Source of the DNA: an uncultured Clostridia bacterium
GTDB lineage: Bacteria; Bacillota; Clostridia; Christensenellales; Aristaeellaceae
Direction: 5' to 3'
Assembly (NCBI GenBank): GCA_946407745.1
Contig: CAMJPQ010000008.1
Location: 1-63,193 of the forward strand
Length of the DNA stretch: 63,193 nucleotides
The notes beneath the pieces are model-generated. The model saw only the letters and a list, made by a program, of their open reading frames with translations. It was not told the origin of the DNA and did no database searches. A program made the translations under genes and the position numbers. Position 1 is the first letter of the stretch. Every line of letters starts with the position of its first letter. Positions 15,576 to 23,403 of the stretch are shown here, piece after piece.

Positions 15576-17699
15576 ATGAAAAAAGGACTCCTGCTTACCC
15601 TCCTGTGTCTGCTTCTGCTCACCTCAGCCGTCTGCGCGGAGGAAGCGGGCCGCATCCTCATTGCCAGCAGCGACCGGCTGACAATGTATCTCTATGACGA
15701 CTGCTGCCGCATCGACATTGAGGACGCACTGACAGGCCGGACCTGGTCCTCCACGATGAACGACGAAACGGCGGAGGGGCTGAAAATCATCCCGGCGCAG
15801 CAGAAGAGGATCACCTCCCTGCTGGCCGTGAACTGCACAAACCTGGAAACAGGCCTGGGTGTGGTGAACAACATCTCGCTGAAGGCCGAAAAGGAGCTGC
15901 AGGCCTCCTATGAGCTGATTGAAAACGGCGTGCGGCTGACCTATTACCTGGGCACCTATCAGGTGGGGGTACAGGCCGAGCTTCAGTTGGATGGAAACAG
16001 CCTGCTGGTGCGTGTGCCGTACAGCGGCATCCGCGAGGACGGGGGCTTCAAACTGGTGAGCGTAGACATGCTGCCCTTCCTGTTTTCCGCCACGGACAGC
16101 GCCGAGGGCTTCTTCCTCTATCCGGACGGGTGCGGCGCCATCATGGAGTTTCAGGACAACGCCCACTACAAGGAGCCCACCAAGCTGTACTCCGTCTATG
16201 GCGATTTCACCCGCCAGGAGGCACTGCTGGACATGTTCAGCCAGGAGGAGCCGCAGGTGATGATGCCGGTATTCGGCATGAACCGCGGCGGTCACGGCCT
16301 GATGGCGATCATCGAAGAGGGCGCGGAAACCAGCCGCATCTCCGTGAACAGCTCCAACAACATCATCGGCATCAATTACCTGTTCGCCAGCTTCCAGTAC
16401 CGGCGCTCCTTCAACGACACACGGGTGGCCACCCGCGATGTCAGGGTGTTCGACAAGGAAGATATCCGCGCGGATTACCAGGAGCGCATCCTGTTTCTGG
16501 AGGAGGAAAACCCCGATTACAGCGACATGGCCTGTGTGTGGCGCGATTACCTGATCCGCACCGGTGTGCTGGCCAGAAGCCCCCGCAGGGCTACGGTGGC
16601 CATCGACCTGTTCATGACCACCCCGGAAAAGGGACTGCTGTTCGACACGCCCCGCACGGTGACCACACTCACCCAGGCGCAGGAGATACTGACCTCGCTG
16701 AAGGCGCTGGGGGTGGAGAACATCCGCGCTTCTGTCAAGGGCTGGACGCGCGACGGCTACGGCGAAACGCCGGATCGGTTCCCCCTCAGCGGCGCCATCG
16801 GCAATGACGGCGACCTGAAGAAGCTGCTGGACACAGCCCACGGCATGGGCGCCACGCTCTCGCTGACCGCCAATTTCATGGAGGCCAAATCGAATCAGCG
16901 GGGGTATTCACAGCGCAACGACGTGGTGTACACCGGCAACCACATGATACTGACCAACCTGGATGAAACAGTATTCATGCTCAGCCCCGATATTGCCAGG
17001 GACAAGTTCGGCCAGTTCCTGAAAAAGGCGGAGAGCTTCCCACTGGATGCCGTTCGCTTCGAGCGGATGGGACAGTTCACCGGCTATAATTACGGCAGCC
17101 GCCGCTACCTCACCGCCGCGCAGACGCTGGATTTGTACCGCGGCATGCTGGATGAAACAAAGGCCGCCTTCGGCAGCGCCGAGGCAGAGGGCGGCAACGC
17201 CTGCCTGCTGGGTCACGCCGACTTCTTTACCGATGTGCCCTACGAGGACTTTGGCTACCAGTTTACCACCACCTCTGTGCCGTTCTACCAGATCGCCCTG
17301 CACGGGCTGGTGGACTATGCCGCCCGGCCGGGCAACCTTTCCAGCGACCTGGAGAGGGAGGTGCTTCGCTGGGTGGAAATGGGCTATACACCCTTCTTTG
17401 AGCTGACACATGACAACACCGAGGAACTGATGTACACCGGATATCAGAGCCTGTTCTCCGCGGATTACGCCGCGTGGCAGGAGCGGGTGGCATGGGCTGC
17501 CCGCCAGTTCACCCAGGGGCCGCTTGCCGAGCTGGCCGGCCAGCTGATGATGCGGCATGAGCGCCTGAGCGCCTCCCTTGTGAAGGTGACCTATGAAAAC
17601 GGCACCGCCGTCTATGTGAACTATGCGCACGAGCCGGTGCAGGCGGGCGGGGCAGAAGTACCCGCCCAGGGCTGGATTGCCGTGCCCGCAGGGCAGTAA
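15576..17699 (+). CDS. Secreted DUF5696 protein, possible glycoside hydrolase-like
   Basis: A 707-residue exported protein with a signal peptide (MKKGLLLTLLCLLLLTSAVC). The N-terminal half is beta-rich (RILIASSDRLTMYLYDDCCR; GFFLYPDGCGAIMEFQDNAH), and the second half from about 340 looks like a TIM barrel: strand-like segments ENIRASVKGWTRDGYG, GATLSLTANFMEAKS, LDAVRFERMGQFTGYN and GYQFTTTSVPFYQIALHG. A C-terminal beta domain ends YVNYAHEPVQAGG. The order beta domain, barrel, beta domain is common in glycan-cutting enzymes, but DUF5696 has no assigned activity that I know of and no catalytic pair can be named. AAGGAGG precedes the ATG. It is flanked by membrane and transport genes for carbohydrate. 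Confidence 0.85.
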   Translation: MKKGLLLTLLCLLLLTSAVCAEEAGRILIASSDRLTMYLYDDCCRIDIEDALTGRTWSSTMNDETAEGLKIIPAQQKRITSLLAVNCTNLETGLGVVNNISLKAEKELQASYELIENGVRLTYYLGTYQVGVQAELQLDGNSLLVRVPYSGIREDGGFKLVSVDMLPFLFSATDSAEGFFLYPDGCGAIMEFQDNAHYKEPTKLYSVYGDFTRQEALLDMFSQEEPQVMMPVFGMNRGGHGLMAIIEEGAETSRISVNSSNNIIGINYLFASFQYRRSFNDTRVATRDVRVFDKEDIRADYQERILFLEEENPDYSDMACVWRDYLIRTGVLARSPRRATVAIDLFMTTPEKGLLFDTPRTVTTLTQAQEILTSLKALGVENIRASVKGWTRDGYGETPDRFPLSGAIGNDGDLKKLLDTAHGMGATLSLTANFMEAKSNQRGYSQRNDVVYTGNHMILTNLDETVFMLSPDIARDKFGQFLKKAESFPLDAVRFERMGQFTGYNYGSRRYLTAAQTLDLYRGMLDETKAAFGSAEAEGGNACLLGHADFFTDVPYEDFGYQFTTTSVPFYQIALHGLVDYAARPGNLSSDLEREVLRWVEMGYTPFFELTHDNTEELMYTGYQSLFSADYAAWQERVAWAARQFTQGPLAELAGQLMMRHERLSASLVKVTYENGTAVYVNYAHEPVQAGGAEVPAQGWIAVPAGQ

Positions 17700-17720
17700 A
17701 GCGACAAGGAGGTGCGTCCG

Positions 17721-18620
17721 GTGACAGCAAATCAGATGGCTCTGCCAAAGAAGAAAAAGCGCATGGGTATCGACCGCAGGCGGTCATTGGAGGCCTATAT
17801 CTTCCTGATCCCGTGGCTTGTTGGTGTTTGCCTGTTCTTTGCCTATCCCATCTTTGTATCCATCCGGCTGGCGTTTTCCGACATCGTGGAATTCAAGGGG
17901 CTGAAAACAGCCTGGGTGGGGCTGGAAAACTTCCAGTACATCTTCTTCTACGATATCAACTTCGTGCCCACCTTTCTGCAGGTGGTGTACGACACCCTGC
18001 TGAACACGCCCATCTGCCTGGTGTTCTCCCTGCTCATCGCCATACTGATCAACCGCAAGATGGTGGGGCGCGGCTTCTTCCGCACCGCGTTCTTCATCCC
18101 CGTGCTGCTGGGCAGCGGCTATATCATGAAGCAACTGCTGGGCATGGGGGCGGACGGCGCCACCATCACCACTGGCATCACGGTGCCCCGGCTGATCGCC
18201 GACCTGCTGGGTGTCAGCATCACAGAGGTGGTGCAGGGCTTTCTGGACAGGATCACGGTGGTGCTGTGGAAAAGCGGCGTGCAGATCGTGCTATTCCTGG
18301 CGGGCCTGCAGGGCATTTCCGGCTCCCTGTACGAGGCGGCCCGCGTGGACGGCGCCACAGAGTGGGAGATGTTCTGGAAAATCACCCTGCCCATGATCAC
18401 TCCCATCATCCTCATGAACCTGGTGTATACCATCGTCTCCTTCTTTACCGATGGCACAAACCCCATGGTGGACTACATCTACAAGGTGAACTTCACCAAC
18501 CAGCAGTATGAGTACGCCGCCGCCATGAGCTGGATCTACTTCGTCTTCGCCTGCATTTTCTGCCTGCTGGCCATACTGCTCATGCGCCGCCACGTGTACG
18601 ATTCCGGCTCGAAATCGTAA
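17721..18620 (+). CDS. Sugar ABC transporter permease (MalF/UgpA type)
   Basis: A 299-residue permease with the opening membrane helix LEAYIFLIPWLVGVCLFFAY and the docking loop EAARVDGATEWEMFWKITLP. The GTG at 17721 is preferred: AAGGAGG ends at 17712, 8 bases away, and the earlier GTG at 17712 overlaps that site. It is the first permease of the second transport system in the cluster, with the gene at 18639 as partner and the binding protein at 19659. Only weak similarity to the first MalF-type permease at 11587 is apparent, so the two systems may carry different solutes. Confidence 0.93.
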   Translation: MTANQMALPKKKKRMGIDRRRSLEAYIFLIPWLVGVCLFFAYPIFVSIRLAFSDIVEFKGLKTAWVGLENFQYIFFYDINFVPTFLQVVYDTLLNTPICLVFSLLIAILINRKMVGRGFFRTAFFIPVLLGSGYIMKQLLGMGADGATITTGITVPRLIADLLGVSITEVVQGFLDRITVVLWKSGVQIVLFLAGLQGISGSLYEAARVDGATEWEMFWKITLPMITPIILMNLVYTIVSFFTDGTNPMVDYIYKVNFTNQQYEYAAAMSWIYFVFACIFCLLAILLMRRHVYDSGSKS

Positions 18621-18638
18621 AGGGAAGGAGGAAAAGCC

Positions 18639-19577
18639 TTGACTGTTTCAAAAAAAAGCGGAGCGTTGAAAAGCAAAAGCATCCGTATTGCCCGCACTGT
18701 GGCGCTTCGCTTCATGTTTTATTTCCTGCTGAGCGCCCTGAGCTTCATATTCCTCTACCCCTTCATCACGATGATCGCCAAGTCCCTGATGACAGACGAC
18801 GACCTGTACAACATCACCGTGAAGTGGCTCCCCTCCCGGGCGACCTGGAGCAATTACGACATTGCCTTCCGCCGCATGCGCTTCCGCGCATATGTGTGGA
18901 ACAACATTCTGGTCGGCGGCCTGGCCACCATCGGGCATATGTTCTCCTGTTCACTGACCGGCTATGCCTTCGCCCGGTACAACTTCAGGCTGAAGAATGT
19001 GCTGTTCGTCATCGTGATCATGATGATGATCGTGCCGGTGCAGGTGCTCATCTTCCCCCTGTATAAGCAGTATTCCGACTGGGGCTGGCTGAACAGCTTC
19101 CTTCCGCTGGTGGTGCCGACCTTCTTCGGCATGGGCCTCAACGGCGGCTTCTTCATCTTCCTCTACCGCCAGTTCTTCATGGGACTGCCCTATGAGATGG
19201 AGGAGGCTGCCCGCGTGGACGGCTGCGGCCCGATCCGCACCTACGCCCGCATCATGCTGCCCATGGCGCAGGCACCCATGCTGGTGTGTGGCGTGCTCTC
19301 GCTGGTGTGGCACTGGAACGACTATTTCGAGCCCGGCGTATACATCAACAACCCCGCCTTCCGCATGCTGCCCAGCGTGCTGCCCAACCTGTATGCCCTG
19401 CTGAACCAGGAGAACCACACCATGATCCAGGTCAACGAGCTTGAGGGCATCGTATTCAACGAGGCGATGCTGATGGCGGCCACCTTCCTGTGCATCATTC
19501 CCATTATGATCGCCTACCTCATTCTCCAGCGCCGGTTCATGGAGGGCGTGGAGCGCTCCGGCCTGACCGGCATGTAA
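18639..19577 (+). CDS. Carbohydrate ABC transporter permease (MalG type)
   Basis: A 312-residue permease. Membrane helices include LRFMFYFLLSALSFIFLYPF and VLFVIVIMMMIVPVQVLIFP; the docking loop is EAARVDGCGPIRTYARIMLP, and the VWHWNDYFEPGVYI motif is typical. It starts with TTG behind AAGGAGGAAAAGCC. It is separated from the binding-protein gene by 81 bases that contain a GAGGGGA-AGC-TCCCCTC hairpin at 19583-19599 without a T-run, possibly a processing or stability element that raises expression of the binding protein. Confidence 0.92.
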   Translation: MTVSKKSGALKSKSIRIARTVALRFMFYFLLSALSFIFLYPFITMIAKSLMTDDDLYNITVKWLPSRATWSNYDIAFRRMRFRAYVWNNILVGGLATIGHMFSCSLTGYAFARYNFRLKNVLFVIVIMMMIVPVQVLIFPLYKQYSDWGWLNSFLPLVVPTFFGMGLNGGFFIFLYRQFFMGLPYEMEEAARVDGCGPIRTYARIMLPMAQAPMLVCGVLSLVWHWNDYFEPGVYINNPAFRMLPSVLPNLYALLNQENHTMIQVNELEGIVFNEAMLMAATFLCIIPIMIAYLILQRRFMEGVERSGLTGM

Positions 19578-19658
19578 ACCCGAGGGGAAGCTCCCCTCCC
19601 AACCCTGTTCCTGAGCGGTGTGAGGCCGCTGGAAAATATTTAAAGGAGGTTTTCTCTC

Positions 19659-21287
19659 ATGAAGAAAATCGTCGCTCTCCTGTTGGCTGCTGTGATGCTG
19701 ACCGCCATGTGCGGCTCTGCCCTGGCTGCTGACAAAATCACCTACTATGTGCGCGGCGGCTCCGCCGAGTACGAGCCCTACATCTACCCCGGACTGGTGG
19801 GCCTTCTGAAGATCCAGCAGATGGCGGATGTGGAAATCGAGTGGACCGTGGTGTGCGGCACCGGTGAAGAAATCGACGCCCAGTACCTGGCCATGCTGTC
19901 CAGCGGCAACTATCCGGACATCATCCAGTGGCAGCATAACAACTCTTACGCTGGCGGCGTGAGCCAGCTGTATGCGGACGGCATCATCATCGAGCTGAAC
20001 GATGTGATCGACAAGTACATGCCCAACTACAAGGCGCTGCTGGAAGCCCACCCCGAGGTGGCCAGCACCCTGAAGGATGACGACGGCCGTTACCTGTACT
20101 TCACCGTCATCAACCCCCTGAGCACCCCTGAAGAAAAGGTTGCCGCCACCTGGTGGGGCCTGCAGGGCCGCAAGGACTGGATGGAGAATGTGGGCATTGA
20201 GGACGTGCCCACCACCATCGACCAGTGGTACGACATGCTGGTTGCCTTCCGCGACCTGGATCCCAACGGCAACGGCGAAGCGGATGAAATCCCCTTCGAT
20301 GCCGGCCAGAACGGCCTCGTGTACTTCATGCCCGCCTATGACATTCTGCCCGGCGCCTACATCAACCCCGAGACCGGCAAGGTGGGCTTCGGCGAATACA
20401 GCCAGGGCTACAAGGAATACCTGGAAACCATGAACAAGTGGTATTCCGAAGGCCTGATCAAGGACATCTGGCTGGAGGACGGCTCCATCGCCACCGCCAA
20501 CGAGAAGGACGCCGACATCTACGCTGACCTGGCCGGCTCCTGGATGGGCCTGAGCAACTACTGGGAGCAGCGCCTGCCCCAGGTTCTGGAAAAGAACCCC
20601 GAGGCCGACTTCATCGCCTATCCCTGGATTGCTGACGCCAACGGCAACGTGTATGCCACCGACTACAACATCGGCTTCGGCGACCGCTACTCCGCCTGCA
20701 TCTCTGTGGACTGCCAGAATGTGGAGGCCGCTGCCCGCCTGATCGACGCCATGTACACCGAAGAAGGCACCAATGCCACCACCTGGGGCATTGAGACCGG
20801 CGATCCCATCCTCTCCATCCCGGCCACCGAGTGGACCAAGGGCAACGGCACCTACACCGTGGACGAGAACGGTGTGAAGCACGAGACCGAATGGGCCAAC
20901 ACCATGACCGAGAACTTCTATGACGGCGCGTTCGCCAACAAGTATCGCTACGCCATGAGCCACGTGTCCTTCCCGCGCTGGGGCGCCGGCGATTACCTGG
21001 CTGCCACCCGCGAGATCCACTATGTGGAATCTGCCGAGCTGTGGGGCTCTGCCAGCAACGACCTGGAATACCCCGCTGCCATCGTGCTGAGCGTGGACGC
21101 CCAGAAGGCCGCCGCGCCGCAGCTGGATGAAATCAACAGCTACATCGCCGATATGACCAAGAAGTTCATCTCCGGCGAGGAACCCCTGACCAACTTCGAC
21201 AACTACATGGATCAGCTGCAGAAGATGGGCATCGAAGACCTGATCGCCGCCTATCAGGCTGCGTATGACAGCTTCTCCGCCCGCTGA
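19659..21287 (+). CDS. Extracellular sugar-binding protein
   Basis: A 542-residue exported solute-binding protein. The signal peptide MKKIVALLLAAVMLTAMCGS ends ALA before ADKITYY; a canonical lipobox is not seen. The domain reads LAMLSSGNYPDIIQWQHNNS early, and LGIGTG-like acidic loops (DLDPNGNGEADEIPFDAGQN, an EF-hand-like Asp/Asn cluster) suggest a bound calcium. It delivers solute to the two permeases just upstream. Codon use is markedly more biased (CTG, AAC, GAC, ATC, GGC) than in neighbouring genes and AAAGGAGG is near perfect, pointing to very high expression. It is the last gene of the cluster. Confidence 0.93.
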   Translation: MKKIVALLLAAVMLTAMCGSALAADKITYYVRGGSAEYEPYIYPGLVGLLKIQQMADVEIEWTVVCGTGEEIDAQYLAMLSSGNYPDIIQWQHNNSYAGGVSQLYADGIIIELNDVIDKYMPNYKALLEAHPEVASTLKDDDGRYLYFTVINPLSTPEEKVAATWWGLQGRKDWMENVGIEDVPTTIDQWYDMLVAFRDLDPNGNGEADEIPFDAGQNGLVYFMPAYDILPGAYINPETGKVGFGEYSQGYKEYLETMNKWYSEGLIKDIWLEDGSIATANEKDADIYADLAGSWMGLSNYWEQRLPQVLEKNPEADFIAYPWIADANGNVYATDYNIGFGDRYSACISVDCQNVEAAARLIDAMYTEEGTNATTWGIETGDPILSIPATEWTKGNGTYTVDENGVKHETEWANTMTENFYDGAFANKYRYAMSHVSFPRWGAGDYLAATREIHYVESAELWGSASNDLEYPAAIVLSVDAQKAAAPQLDEINSYIADMTKKFISGEEPLTNFDNYMDQLQKMGIEDLIAAYQAAYDSFSAR

Positions 21288-21308
21288 TACAGCGCACTCA
21301 ATCCTTTC

Positions 21309-21340
21309 CCGGGGCTGCCAACGGCAGCCCCGGTTTTCTT
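21309..21340 (+). terminator. Terminator of the transport cluster
   Basis: A perfect 11-base stem CCGGGGCTGCC / GGCAGCCCCGG with a 3-base loop is followed by TTTTCTT. It closes the cluster that begins at 8537. Confidence 0.92.
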
Positions 21341-21615
21341 CTGATACGCTTTCACATCCGGGGCGCAGTGACAAAGCCGGCTTTTGCGTTGACCGGAGGG
21401 CTTTCCGGTCAGCCTCCGCCTCCTTCGAACCCACATGTTATAAAGTGAAGCCAATATAAAAGCCGGGGTCGCTGACGCTGTCGCCCCGGGGTATGCAGTA
21501 TGCCGTGGTGTGCTTCTGTCCCGCGGCTTGTCAGCGCGCCTGTATCGTATTATAATCTCTGATGAATTCAAGCGTTTCCGGCAATGCGGAAGCACTGAAA
21601 AGGAGAGATACCGCC
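21341..21615. other. Intergenic region with hairpins and a promoter
   Basis: Besides the promoter at 21528-21556 it holds two GC-rich hairpins, TGACCGGAGGGCTTTCCGGTCA near 21393 and a GCCGGGG...CCCCGG stem near 21463-21490. Neither has a T-run. No gene is seen. Confidence 0.5.
21528..21556 (+). promoter_or_regulatory. Promoter of the cystatin-like/deformylase pair
   Basis: TTGTCA at 21528-21533 and a perfect TATAAT at 21551-21556 with a 17-base spacer, 60 bases before the ATG at 21616. Confidence 0.78.
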
Positions 21616-22017
21616 ATGAGAAAAGCCCTCACAAAATGGATACTTCTGCCGCTGGCGCTGGTCCTCTGCCTGTCCTGCGCACTTTCCGAGCCCGCGGTCG
21701 GTGCCTGGCAGGCAGCCGCGTGGGAGGCGCAGGCGCTGCCGGAGGATGCACAGGCCGCCTTTGACAAGGCGACCGAAGCGGCGGACGGCGCGCGCTACAC
21801 GCCGGTCGCGCTGCTGAGTACACAGCTGGTAGCCGGCATGAACTACTGCATCCTCTGCCAGGTGACGCCTGTGGATGCGGACGCGGCCCTCACCTGGGCG
21901 CTTGTATATATCTATGCCGATCTTCATGGCAACGCGCAGATCAGGAATGTATACGAGCTGTATATTGAGCGCCACGCCGAGCCGGCGGCTTCCAGCGGCG
22001 AGGGGATGACAGTATGA
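21616..22017 (+). CDS. Small secreted protein with a cystatin-like motif
   Basis: A 133-residue protein with signal peptide (KWILLPLALVLCLSCALSEP). The mature part, about 105 residues, has an N-terminal helix (EDAQAAFDKATEAADGA), then the strand TQLVAGMNYCILCQVTPV and later LVYIYADLHGNAQIRNVYEL. The order helix, then Q-x-V-x-G strand, then paired strands recalls the cystatin fold, in which QVVAG forms the protease-binding hairpin. That is a fold-level suggestion, not a proven inhibitor. AAAGGAG lies before the ATG. Its stop overlaps the deformylase start (ATGA), so the two are translationally coupled, an odd partnership between an exported and a cytoplasmic protein. Confidence 0.72.
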   Translation: MRKALTKWILLPLALVLCLSCALSEPAVGAWQAAAWEAQALPEDAQAAFDKATEAADGARYTPVALLSTQLVAGMNYCILCQVTPVDADAALTWALVYIYADLHGNAQIRNVYELYIERHAEPAASSGEGMTV

Positions 22018-22424
22018 TTCGCCCTGTGATGCGCGACCCGCTGTTTCTGGCGCAGAAAGCCGCCCCAGCCACCGAGTCGGACAGCCAGATCATCACCGAC
22101 CTGATCGATACGCTCCGGGCCAACCGGGAGAGATGTGTCGGCATGGCCGCCAATATGATCGGTGAAAAGAAAGCGATCATCGCGGTATGCGACGGACCGC
22201 TGCTCCTCGTTATGGTCAATCCGAAAATCCTCTCCCAAATCGGCGAATACGAGGCGGAAGAGGGCTGCCTTTCCCTGGCAGGTACACGGAAGGCAAAGAG
22301 ATACCGCACCATCACCGTGGTATATCAGGACTGGCTGTTTCGCCCGCGCACGAACACCTTCCACGGCTTCGTCGCGCAAATCATCCAGCACGAGCTGGAT
22401 CACTGCAGCGGTATCCTGATCTGA
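22014..22424 (+). CDS. def: Peptide deformylase
   Basis: A 136-residue peptide deformylase, which removes the formyl group from new N-terminal methionines. Motif 2 (EGCLSL) gives the metal-binding Cys, and motif 3 (QHELDH) the two His and catalytic Glu. Motif 1 reads GMAANMIG where classic enzymes have GLAAPQIG, so the usual Gln is not in its standard place; this variant occurs in a recognised Firmicutes branch. The protein is shorter than the common 150-190 residue forms and ends right after motif 3. The start overlaps the preceding stop. It may be a second, specialised deformylase rather than the housekeeping copy. Confidence 0.9.
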   Translation: MIRPVMRDPLFLAQKAAPATESDSQIITDLIDTLRANRERCVGMAANMIGEKKAIIAVCDGPLLLVMVNPKILSQIGEYEAEEGCLSLAGTRKAKRYRTITVVYQDWLFRPRTNTFHGFVAQIIQHELDHCSGILI

Positions 22425-22449
22425 GCCGCCTGTCCGTGGGGCGAGAGCG

Positions 22450-22776
22450 TCAGTCAAAGCCCTCGTCCACTCTGTCGCTGAGCTTCCACAGGCTCTCTAT
22501 GATGCCGTCCGCGTTGGAAGGATCCGTCAGCCACTGCTTCATCTCCTCCAGACTGGCCGCGCTGTGGTAAAAATGCTGCACAAGGTGATCGTCTCCTCTG
22601 GCTGCCGCGCCGACCGTCAGCCAAAGCTGAGCGTCCTTCGTGTGTCCCTTCTGCAGGAACAGCCGCCCTTCATTGCCTGTTTCCGGAATATCAAAGCTGT
22701 ACCGGTACCGGGGGCCGTTCTCCGCGAGCCACTGCATCGTGCAGACAACCAGCTTCCTGAAATCCTGCTCTGTCAT
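22450..22776 (-). CDS. Hypothetical protein, 108 residues
   Basis: I do not recognise this protein. It has a helical start (QDFRKLVVCTMQWLAENGP), a beta-rich middle (YRYSFDIPETGNEGRLFLQ; AQLWLTVGAAARGDDH) and a helical acidic end (MKQWLTDPSNADGIIESLWK). There is no signal peptide or membrane segment. The ATG at 22776 follows GAAAGAGGCG; an in-frame GTG at 22794 has no site. It is convergent with the deformylase gene, 25 bases away, and stands alone on its strand. Confidence 0.65.
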   Translation of the reverse strand: MTEQDFRKLVVCTMQWLAENGPRYRYSFDIPETGNEGRLFLQKGHTKDAQLWLTVGAAARGDDHLVQHFYHSAASLEEMKQWLTDPSNADGIIESLWKLSDRVDEGFD

Positions 22777-23054
22777 CGTCAACGCCTCTTTCACATGATC
22801 GATCAGCTGAATGGAAAAGAGCGCCTGCCGGGAAGTGAATTGGCATGAAATATTCGACTTTCCCTGTGAAAGTCCTGCCGCAGGCAGATTGTTTTATAAG
22901 CACTATTCTGGATTAGCGGCACTGTAGGGCCTGACCCTCAGTCTCCGTTACTGTGCCATATCAATCGCGGTGCCGCAGACACACTGCTCACCCGGTTTGC
23001 GGAAGGCCTTCATCTTCCCCACCGCTCCGGGCGTGTGCCGCGCCTGCTGTTCTC

Positions 23055-23083
23055 TTTACTTTCACACAGGTGTATGGTACAAT
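23055..23083 (+). promoter_or_regulatory. Promoter of ktrBA
   Basis: TTTACT at 23055-23060 and TACAAT at 23078-23083 with a 17-base spacer. Transcription would start near 23090, giving a leader of more than 300 bases. Confidence 0.7.
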
Positions 23084-23130
23084 ACTGCCGGTTTTTAAGG
23101 CTCCATGGCATGTGTGAACCTCGCCGTCAG

Positions 23131-23322
23131 TCCGGCAGCACGGTTCGGCCGGAAGCTCACCCTGGGTGCGGCATCCTGCGTTTTGGCGCGGAGCGGCCCA
23201 TCATTGTTTCTGTCAGCCAGACCTCAAAACGCGATTCCTGTGAATGCACCCATACCGGACTCTATCCCGGAGAAGCATGCGACAAGCGCCTGCCGGAAAC
23301 TCCGGCGGGCGCTCTTATACTC
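23131..23322 (+). promoter_or_regulatory. Candidate attenuator in the ktrB leader
   Basis: A strong hairpin, GCGCCTGCCGGA (23286-23297) with TCCGGCGGGCGC (23301-23312), is followed by TCTTATACT, a weak U-tract. Its left arm contains CTGCCGGA (23290-23297), which can pair instead, without mismatch over 8 bases, with TCCGGCAG at 23131-23138. Alternative pairing of this kind is the hallmark of attenuators and riboswitches. No known riboswitch consensus was recognised. Confidence 0.45.
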
Positions 23323-23403
23323 CCGGTCCATACAAAGCCTTATCCGATCTGCCGCGGTGGTCCATACCGTCATGGCGGCAGATCAGGCAGAGGGGGAAAG
23401 AAG

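Larger units (their letters stand above)
22777..23403. other. Long intergenic region and ktrB leader
   Basis: This stretch of about 627 bases has no recognised gene. It holds an imperfect hairpin (GGCACTGTA with TACTGTGCC, 22917-22965), a doubtful 21-codon minus-strand frame at 22948-23013 encoding a peptide with a CVCG motif, a promoter at 23055-23083, and a leader of about 310 bases before ktrB with attenuator-like pairing. Confidence 0.5.

Noticed and set aside
18951-21434. Minus-strand open frame of about 830 codons opposite permease and binding-protein genes
   Set aside because: It spans two real genes and a terminator on the other strand and shows no family features.
23090-23403. Cyclic di-AMP (ydaO-type) riboswitch before ktrB
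   Set aside because: The expected conserved blocks could not be found by eye; only the attenuator-like pairing is reported.
23035-23403. Upstream extension of the ktrB frame to 23035
   Set aside because: The extra 123 residues lack protein character, overlap the promoter at 23055-23083, and GAGGGGGAAAG supports the TTG at 23404.
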